48,509 nucleotides of DNA from contig QCOF01000004.1 of the NCBI GenBank assembly GCA_003209915.1, forward strand, positions 75,149 through 123,657, in the 5' to 3' direction. How positions within the stretch are numbered: the stretch's first letter is position 1; every line of letters starts with the position of its first letter. The position numbers and the translations under genes were made by a program. A model generated the notes under the pieces. It was given only the letters and a program-made list of their open reading frames with translations, did no database searches and was not told the DNA's origin. This document shows, one piece after another, positions 43,338 to 48,509 of this stretch. Source of the DNA: Pelagibacteraceae bacterium AG-430-E20 (GTDB taxonomy: Bacteria > Pseudomonadota > Alphaproteobacteria > Pelagibacterales > Pelagibacteraceae).

Positions 43338-44629
43338 TAACCAAGCACTCTAATAAGTGTTGGTGTTTTTAAAATATTTTTATTTTTTTTAAATATCGAT
43401 AAGCATTTCTTAGAATTTATCTCAGAAGTTTTATGAGTTATAATTACTATTGTTGCTTTATTTGTTTTTTTATCAGGTGTTTGAATAAGTCTTTTCACAG
43501 ATATTCTATACTTAGCTAAACGATTAGTAATTTGAGATAAAACTCCAGGTCGATCTCTCACTTCAAACCTTAAATATAGTGAATTTGTATAATTATTTAT
43601 ATTATAAGATTTTAGAGCTTTTAATTGAGCAAATGGAATTCCAAAAGGTTTTTTAATATTCCCTCTAAGTATAGACAATAAGTCGGAAAGTAGAGAAGAT
43701 GAAGTAGGACCAGGACCCGCACCTTCACCTTGTAGAATAGTTTCACCAACTGGTTTACCTTCAAGAATTACTGCATTCATTACACCGTTAACATTACCAA
43801 TATAAGATTTTTTATTAACTAAACATGGGTGAACTGTTTCAAAAAGTTGATTATTTTTTAATTCTGTTATTCCAAGAAGTTTTATTCTTAAATCTAATTG
43901 ATTAGCAATTTTTATATCTTTTAATTCAATTTTTTCTATCCCCTCCATTAAACATTTGTGTTGTGAAATTTTACTATTAAATGCAAGTGCAGATAAAATT
44001 CTTACCTTTGCAAAAGCATCAAAACCATTTAAATCTAATTTAGGATTGCCTGGTTCAGCGTAGCCTAATTTTTGTGCTTTAATAAGAACATCATTAAATT
44101 TTTGATTAGAATTTTCCATTTCAGATAAGATATAGTTTGATGTTCCATTTAATATTCCATAAATCTTTGAGATCTTGTTTGTCGCTAATCCCTCCTTAAT
44201 TGATCTTAAAATTGGGATCCCCCCTGCTACAGAAGCTTCAAACTCTAAGTTTACATTATTTTTTTCAGCTAATTTTGCTAGATAATTTCCATGTTTAGAA
44301 ATTAAAGCTTTATTTGGTGTAATGACATGAACTTTACTTTTTAAAGCTTTCTCTACAATCTTTTTAGATACATCGTCAGATAATCCTATTGCCTCAAATA
44401 AAATATCGACTTTATGTTTTTTAAGTATGTCAAAAGGATTAGTGTAAAAAATTCTCTTATTAATTTTAAATTTTCTTTTCTTTTTAATATTTTTTGCAGA
44501 TATTGCGACTACATTAATTTTTGTTCCTGTTTTTATTTCAATATTTTTTTTTTTGTGATTTAACTCATTAAGCAGATAAATACCAACTTGTCCTAAACCA
44601 ACTACAGCAATATTATATATTTTTTTCAT
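43337..44629 (-). CDS. hom: homoserine dehydrogenase
   Basis: Reduces aspartate semialdehyde to homoserine for threonine and methionine synthesis, 430 residues. The Rossmann motif is VVGLGQVGIYLL. The catalytic domain shows VITPNKALISKHG, EFEASVAGGIPILRSIKEGL, GILNGTSNYILSEM and LGYAEPGNPKLDLNGFDAFAK. The C-terminal ACT domain begins near 350 (LRFEVRDRPGVLSQITNRLAKYRISVKRL), the usual site of threonine feedback. It is coupled to the AEC gene (TAATG) and to the small lipoprotein gene (ATGA). Homoserine made here could feed metY further along. Confidence 0.95.
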   Translation of the reverse strand: MKKIYNIAVVGLGQVGIYLLNELNHKKKNIEIKTGTKINVVAISAKNIKKKRKFKINKRIFYTNPFDILKKHKVDILFEAIGLSDDVSKKIVEKALKSKVHVITPNKALISKHGNYLAKLAEKNNVNLEFEASVAGGIPILRSIKEGLATNKISKIYGILNGTSNYILSEMENSNQKFNDVLIKAQKLGYAEPGNPKLDLNGFDAFAKVRILSALAFNSKISQHKCLMEGIEKIELKDIKIANQLDLRIKLLGITELKNNQLFETVHPCLVNKKSYIGNVNGVMNAVILEGKPVGETILQGEGAGPGPTSSSLLSDLLSILRGNIKKPFGIPFAQLKALKSYNINNYTNSLYLRFEVRDRPGVLSQITNRLAKYRISVKRLIQTPDKKTNKATIVIITHKTSEINSKKCLSIFKKNKNILKTPTLIRVLG

Positions 44630-44853
44630 TTATTAATATCAGGATAATTACTTTTTTTCGTATAGTCTTCTATATATAATTTATACTCTTCTAATGTCAT
44701 TGTGGTTATATCTTTTGATTTTTTTAATATTTTTGAAAGTTTTTTTTGCTCGTCTTTCTTCTTAATAGAGTCCTCAGTCCAATATTGAGAATCTTTATTT
44801 AAAGAACAATTATTAAGAAATAATAATAAAAATAAATAAAATATTAATTTCAT
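44626..44853 (-). CDS. small lipoprotein between hom and argC
   Basis: A 75-residue protein with a short hydrophobic signal and a plausible lipobox at LNNC (Cys16). The mature part is very hydrophilic, Lys/Glu/Asp-rich (SIKKKDEQKKLSKILKKSKDITTMTLEEYKLYIEDYTKKSNYPDINK). No domain is recognised. It overlaps both argC and hom by the ATGA pattern, so it is translated in line with them. A role in the envelope is inferred from the lipobox alone. Confidence 0.8.
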   Translation of the reverse strand: MKLIFYLFLLLFLNNCSLNKDSQYWTEDSIKKKDEQKKLSKILKKSKDITTMTLEEYKLYIEDYTKKSNYPDINK

Positions 44854-45872
44854 ATTAATCCAGTCGTTTCAGGATAGTTAAATTTATTATTTAGACTTTG
44901 AACTGCTTGCCCTGCTCCACCTTTTATTAAATTATCTATAGCTGAAAGTATTATAATTTTATTTTTAAATTTAGATTTACATACTGAAATTAGACAATTA
45001 TTCGTATTTATAACATCATTTGTACTTATTAAAGTATCTGACTTAGAAATCTTAATGAATTTTTCTTTTTTATAGAACTTAGATAATAAACTTATGATCT
45101 TTGATTGATTTACATTTTTATTCAAATCTAAATAAATAGTACTTAAAATACCTCTAAACATTGGGGATAAATGAGGTGTAAAACTTACCTCAATTTTTTT
45201 CTTAGTAAATTTTTTTAACATCTGATCAATTTCTGAGTTATGTCGATGATAACCAACACCATATGCTTTTAAAGACTCATATAAATTTTTATTTTTATAT
45301 TTTTTATGAACACCTCTTCCTGCACCAGAATAACCAGATTTAGAGTCTATTATAATATTTTTAAAATTAATAAAATTTTTATTAAATAAAGGAATTAATG
45401 GTAAAAGAATGGACGTTGGATAACAGCCAGGGCTTGAAATAATATTATACTTTTTAAGTTCTTCTCTATTAATTTCAGGAAGTGAATAAATGCTTTTTTT
45501 TATAAGTTTAACAGCTCGATGTTTTTGCTTATACCACTTTTTATATTCTGAAGCTTTTTCAAGTCTAAAATCTGCAGCTAAATCAATTAAAATATTTTTA
45601 TTATTGAGATGTTTAGATATATCTTGAGCTTCACCGTTTGGTAGAGCAGTAAAAATTACATCAACATCGTTTAATAAATCTATATTAAATTTTTTGATTT
45701 TAGGTAATTTATATTTTGATAATGACTTATCATAAGAAACGATACTTTTACCTACTGAAGAATTACCACATAGATATTTTATATTTATATGTTTGTGCTT
45801 AACTAATATCTTAATTAATTGAGTACCAATATATCCAGTTGATCCAGCGACTAACGCATTAAGCTTAGGCAT
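44850..45872 (-). CDS. argC: N-acetyl-gamma-glutamyl-phosphate reductase
   Basis: The NADPH-dependent third step of arginine synthesis, 340 residues. The N-terminal Rossmann motif is AGSTGYIGTQLIKIL, and the active-site Cys150 is in ISSPGCYPTSILLPL. The substrate-binding GYHRHNSEIDQ block and FTPHLSPMFRGILSTIYL fit the family, as does the late NLIKGGAGQAVQSLN. It follows rpsI by 33 bp. The rplM-rpsI-argC order is typical of Alphaproteobacteria. A TATAGT lies 5 bp before the ATG but lacks a -35, so read-through from rpsI is likely. Confidence 0.95.
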   Translation of the reverse strand: MPKLNALVAGSTGYIGTQLIKILVKHKHINIKYLCGNSSVGKSIVSYDKSLSKYKLPKIKKFNIDLLNDVDVIFTALPNGEAQDISKHLNNKNILIDLAADFRLEKASEYKKWYKQKHRAVKLIKKSIYSLPEINREELKKYNIISSPGCYPTSILLPLIPLFNKNFINFKNIIIDSKSGYSGAGRGVHKKYKNKNLYESLKAYGVGYHRHNSEIDQMLKKFTKKKIEVSFTPHLSPMFRGILSTIYLDLNKNVNQSKIISLLSKFYKKEKFIKISKSDTLISTNDVINTNNCLISVCKSKFKNKIIILSAIDNLIKGGAGQAVQSLNNKFNYPETTGLI

Positions 45873-45905
45873 TTTATACTATAACAGTTAAATATTAAAA
45901 AAAAA

Positions 45906-46343
45906 TTATCTTTTAGAGAATTGAAAGCTTCTTCTAGCTTTTCTTCTACCAGGTTTTTTCCTCTCAACTGCTCGAGAGTCTCTAGTAGTAAGTTTTTCGG
46001 TTTTTAAAGTACCTTTTAAATTTTCATCAAATAAAACTAACGCTTTAGCTATACCATGTACCATAGCTCCTGCCTGACCAGTAGGTCCACCTCCCTTAAC
46101 ACTACATCTCACATCATAATCTGTAGATTGATTTATGATCTCAAATGGTCTTGTTATTTGCATTTTATGTGTTTCATCAGCAAAATAATCACTAAATAAT
46201 TTTCCATTAACATAAATTTTACCAGAACCTTTTTTCAACCACACTTTAGCAATGGATGTTTTTCTTCTACCAGTTGCATATTTACTGTCTTTAAAATCTA
46301 ATTTAATTTTTGGAGTTTTAGAGATTGTTTGTGTATTTTCCAT
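45906..46343 (-). CDS. rpsI: 30S ribosomal protein S9
   Basis: uS9, 145 residues with an N-terminal extension of about 18 residues relative to E. coli. Core features are YATGRRKTSIAKVWLKKGSGKIYVNGK, GGGPTGQAGAMVHGIAKAL and the strictly conserved basic tail ending FQFSKR, which contacts tRNA in the P site. It starts 1 bp after the rplM stop. Confidence 0.97.
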   Translation of the reverse strand: MENTQTISKTPKIKLDFKDSKYATGRRKTSIAKVWLKKGSGKIYVNGKLFSDYFADETHKMQITRPFEIINQSTDYDVRCSVKGGGPTGQAGAMVHGIAKALVLFDENLKGTLKTEKLTTRDSRAVERKKPGRRKARRSFQFSKR

Positions 46344-46344
46344 A

Positions 46345-46803
46345 TTAATTTCGAGCTAAATTTTTATTATTTAATTGTTTTAATTCAATCACTGTTGGAT
46401 TTTGAGCTGAATGCGGGTGTACATTGCCTGAGTAAATTTTTAATTTAGTTAATTGTTTTCGACCTAAAACACCACCAGGCAACATTCTCTTAACAGCAAG
46501 TTTTAAAGTTTCTCCAGGTTTTTTTTCATGGAGTTTTTCTGGCGTAGTAATTTTAATACCACCTGGATGACCAGTGTGTCTGTAATATTTTTTATCTTGA
46601 AATTTGTTTCCTGTAAATTTTGCTTGTTCAATATTTTTAACTACAACAAAATCACCATCATCCATGTGTGGAGTGTAGGTTGTTTTATTTTTTCCTCTTA
46701 TAATATTTGAAACAACTGTAGCTAATCTTCCAACAACAGCATTAGTTGCATCAATTTCAAACCAAGATGATGTTATTTGATCTTTTTTAAGGAATTTTGT
46801 CAT
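46345..46803 (-). CDS. rplM: 50S ribosomal protein L13
   Basis: uL13, 152 residues. Core features are WFEIDATNAVVGRLATVVSNIIRGKNKTTYTPHMDDGDFVVV, YYRHTGHPGGIK and VKRMLPGGVLGRKQLTKLKIYSGNVHPHSAQNP. It is first in the rplM-rpsI unit. The promoter predicted upstream would leave only a few nt of leader, and no Shine-Dalgarno is visible. It is divergent from metY across 206 bp. Confidence 0.97.
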   Translation of the reverse strand: MTKFLKKDQITSSWFEIDATNAVVGRLATVVSNIIRGKNKTTYTPHMDDGDFVVVKNIEQAKFTGNKFQDKKYYRHTGHPGGIKITTPEKLHEKKPGETLKLAVKRMLPGGVLGRKQLTKLKIYSGNVHPHSAQNPTVIELKQLNNKNLARN

Positions 46804-46813
46804 TGTGCGAGGA

Positions 46814-46841
46814 TTAATACTATTATTAAAATCAATGTCAA
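46814..46841 (-). promoter_or_regulatory. predicted rplM-rpsI promoter
   Basis: On the minus strand TTGACA (46841-46836), a 16-bp spacer and TATTAA (46819-46814). Transcription would begin about 46808-46806, so the mRNA would start only 3-5 nt before the rplM ATG. The -35 is a perfect consensus match. Confidence 0.5.
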
Positions 46842-46886
46842 TTTTATATTTACCTTGAAAATAGCTCTTATTTTGGTAAAAAGATT

Positions 46887-46930
46887 ATGCCGATTTGATC
46901 CTATTGCGGGCTTTAAACTGCTAAAAAGGA
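46887..46930 (+). promoter_or_regulatory. SAM-V-type riboswitch upstream of metY
   Basis: The segment contains GATTTGATCC, ATTGCGGGC, TTTAAAC and GCTAAAAAGGA in the order expected for the SAM-V aptamer, the S-adenosylmethionine class described upstream of metY in marine SAR11-type bacteria. P1 can form from GCCG (46889-46892) with CGGGC (46907-46911), and the pseudoknot from loop TCCT (46899-46902) with AGGA (46927-46930). It ends 79 nt before the metY ATG. Repression of metY when SAM is plentiful is the expected role. Confidence 0.8.
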
Positions 46931-47009
46931 ATATTCTAAAATTATCGGTAGGCATTTGAACTATATTGTGCGCCTTACATTAAGTTAAAGCACTAAAAAA
47001 GGAGAAACT

Positions 47010-48338
47010 ATGAGTACTAAAAGAAACAACCCTGAAACTATTGCAATCCATGGTGGGGATTACAGAAGTGATCCTGCAACAAATGCAGTTGCTGTACCCA
47101 TATATAGAACTACGTCTTATGAGTTTAATAGCACTGAACATGCTGCTAATTTATTCTCATTAAAAGAATTTGGGAATATTTATACCCGAATAATGAATCC
47201 AACAAATGACGTATTAGAAAAAAGGATTGCTGCACTTGAAGGTGGTTTGTCTTGTGTAACGGTTTCATCAGGTCAAACAGCATCAACTTTTGCAGTATTA
47301 AATGTAGCTCAAGCAGGAGATAACATCGTAAGTTCCACTGATCTATATGGAGGAACTGTATCATTGTTTAATAACACGCTTAGTAAACTTGGAATAGAAA
47401 TACGATATGCAGATCCAAGTGATCCTAAAAATTTTGAAAAACTAATTGATGATAATACTCGTGCCTTTTATGGTGAAACTCTACCTAACCCATATTTGAG
47501 AGTTTTCCCTATTAAAGAAGTATCTGATATTGGAAGAAAATATAATATTCCTCTAATAATGGATAATACTGCTGCCCCTGTTATTTGTAAGCCTATAGAG
47601 CATGGAGCTGCTGTAGTTATTCATTCATTAACAAAATATATCGGTGGACATGGAACTGCAATTGCTGGAAGTATTGTTGATAGTGGAAATTTCGATTGGA
47701 CAGCTGATCCTAAAAGACAGCCATTATTCAATGAACCAGATGCAAGTTATAACAATGTAATATGGGGAAAAGCAGTACCAGAAATGACGGGAGCTAACGT
47801 TCCTTTTTCTGTACGGGCTAGAGTTTGTTTGTTAAGGGATCTTGGTTCAGCCTGCCCTCCAGATAATGCTTTTGCAATCATACAAGGACTTGAGACTGTT
47901 GCTTTGAGAATGAAACAGCATTGTGAAAATGCACAAAAGGTTGTTAATTTTTTGAAAAAACATAAAGAAGTAACCAAAGTAATTTATTCAACTGAACATG
48001 ATAAACATATTTCAGATAGAGCAAAACAATACTTAAAAGGTGGAAACGGACCAATGGTTGGTATCGAGCTTAAGGGTGGAATTGATGCTGGTAAGAGATT
48101 TATTGAATCCTTAAAAATGTTTTATCATGTTGCTAATATTGGTGATGCCAGAAGTTTAGCTATACATCCAGCTAGTACAACTCACAGCCAATTGAATGAA
48201 AAAGAGCTAGCCGCATCTGGTGTAACTCAAAGTTATGTTAGACTATGCATAGGTATTGAGCATATTGATGATATTATTGAAGATTTAGATCAAGCTCTAA
48301 ATAAATCGTCAAAGGGTAAGCTTAAAGCAGTTAGTTAG
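47010..48338 (+). CDS. metY: O-acetylhomoserine sulfhydrylase
   Basis: A PLP enzyme of the Cys/Met metabolism family, 442 residues, that makes homocysteine (or methionine) from O-acetylhomoserine and a sulfur donor. It opens NPETIAIHGGDYRSDPATNAVAVPIYRTTSYEF. YTRIMNPTNDVLEKRIAALEGG follows, PLP-binding Lys209 is in IHSLTKYIGGHGT, and LAIHPASTTHSQL is near the C-terminus. The length (over 420) and the long insert after the PLP Lys favour MetY over MetB/MetC or MetZ. It has a strong AAAGGAG ribosome site, and a SAM-V motif lies in its leader. It converges with ctaA, overlapping by 8 bp. Confidence 0.94.
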   Translation: MSTKRNNPETIAIHGGDYRSDPATNAVAVPIYRTTSYEFNSTEHAANLFSLKEFGNIYTRIMNPTNDVLEKRIAALEGGLSCVTVSSGQTASTFAVLNVAQAGDNIVSSTDLYGGTVSLFNNTLSKLGIEIRYADPSDPKNFEKLIDDNTRAFYGETLPNPYLRVFPIKEVSDIGRKYNIPLIMDNTAAPVICKPIEHGAAVVIHSLTKYIGGHGTAIAGSIVDSGNFDWTADPKRQPLFNEPDASYNNVIWGKAVPEMTGANVPFSVRARVCLLRDLGSACPPDNAFAIIQGLETVALRMKQHCENAQKVVNFLKKHKEVTKVIYSTEHDKHISDRAKQYLKGGNGPMVGIELKGGIDAGKRFIESLKMFYHVANIGDARSLAIHPASTTHSQLNEKELAASGVTQSYVRLCIGIEHIDDIIEDLDQALNKSSKGKLKAVS

Positions 48339-48509
48339 TTCTATTATTTATAAAGAAAAAATAAATTGAAGAAGTTACTAAAAAAATTGAACTTACTTGG
48401 TGTATGGCAGCAATATAAATTTGTGCACCAAGTAAAATTGTAAAAATTCCTAGAACAATCTGCAAGATTATAAAAAACCCTAAAATATTAACTGAGCTAT
48501 ATAATTTAT
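48331..48509 (-). CDS. ctaA: heme A synthase (CtaA/Cox15), C-terminal fragment
   Basis: The last 58 codons of a minus-strand gene that runs off the window edge. Two hydrophobic helices are visible, with LQIVLGIFTILLGAQIYIAAIHQ, matching the final heme-ligand region of CtaA/Cox15 ('LQ..LGI.TLL...P...A..HQ'), including its His. The enzyme converts heme O to heme A for cytochrome c oxidase. It ends TAA at 48331-48333, inside the end of metY. The call rests on this one motif, but the fit is good. Confidence 0.75.
   Translation of the reverse strand, partial: KLYSSVNILGFFIILQIVLGIFTILLGAQIYIAAIHQVSSIFLVTSSIYFFFINNRTN

Noticed and set aside
45873..45905. Leaderless argC promoter (TATAGT 5 bp before the ATG)
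   Set aside because: No -35 element at a suitable distance, and read-through from rplM-rpsI explains expression more simply.

Overview
The window looks like a piece of a SAR11 (Pelagibacterales, alphaproteobacterial) chromosome. The DNA is strongly A+T-rich (about 70% A+T by eye) and proteins are rich in Lys, Ile and Asn. Spacers are tiny and genes overlap by 1, 4, 8 or 14 bp. Several gene strings are typical of Alphaproteobacteria: argS-x-nagZ-scpA-scpB-tatABC-serS, mltB-rlpA-dac-tmk-holB-metG-tatD-MBL, recG/sdhE and rplM-rpsI-argC. A SAM-V-type riboswitch motif lies upstream of metY, which is known from marine SAR11-type bacteria. I place it from gene content and order only; no search was run.

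Layout. 1-1.3 kb: tail of an Ldh2-type dehydrogenase, then xth and erpA on the minus strand. 1.3-12.1 kb: a long plus-strand run covering dGTPase, arginyl-tRNA synthetase, a small membrane protein, NagZ, chromosome segregation ScpA/ScpB, Tat export, seryl-tRNA synthetase and Sec accessory proteins YajC/SecD/SecF. 12.1-15.6 kb, minus: an orphan PuuD-type membrane domain and uvrA. 15.7-20.9 kb, plus: ssb, gyrA, coaD, a secreted cyclophilin and tgt, followed by tRNA-Lys. 21-25 kb: M48 peptidase, DUF502 protein, recG, sdhE and tRNA-Ser. 25.1-33.5 kb, plus: a RarD-like transporter and a cell-wall/replication operon through metG, tatD and a metallo-beta-lactamase. 33.5-35.7 kb, minus: periplasmic peroxidase, NhaA and a zinc-ribbon membrane protein. 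35.8-38.2 kb: tRNA-Pro, a complex I accessory subunit, an SbmA/BacA-like transporter, glpX and tRNA-Glu. 38.2-43.3 kb is the accessory-looking part: GIY-YIG protein, glycosyltransferase, tyrosine recombinase, small membrane protein, minimal ogt, a 493-bp gene-free gap and two permeases. 43.3-46.8 kb, minus: hom, a small lipoprotein, argC, rpsI and rplM. 46.8-48.5 kb: SAM-V motif, metY and the end of a heme A synthase gene.

Most genes are housekeeping. The points most worth a second look are these: a tRNA-guanine transglycosylase that has lost two of its four zinc ligands; a recombinase core-site-like inverted repeat just upstream of the integrase; protein start codons only 2 and 5 nt after tRNA CCA ends; a shared palindromic -10 in the 22-bp recG/sdhE gap that would make both mRNAs leaderless; the SAM-V element with a possible competing anti-P1 segment; and convergent genes that almost all abut or overlap, with one conspicuous exception beside the recombinase. 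I found no CRISPR array, insertion sequence, rRNA or prophage structural gene.
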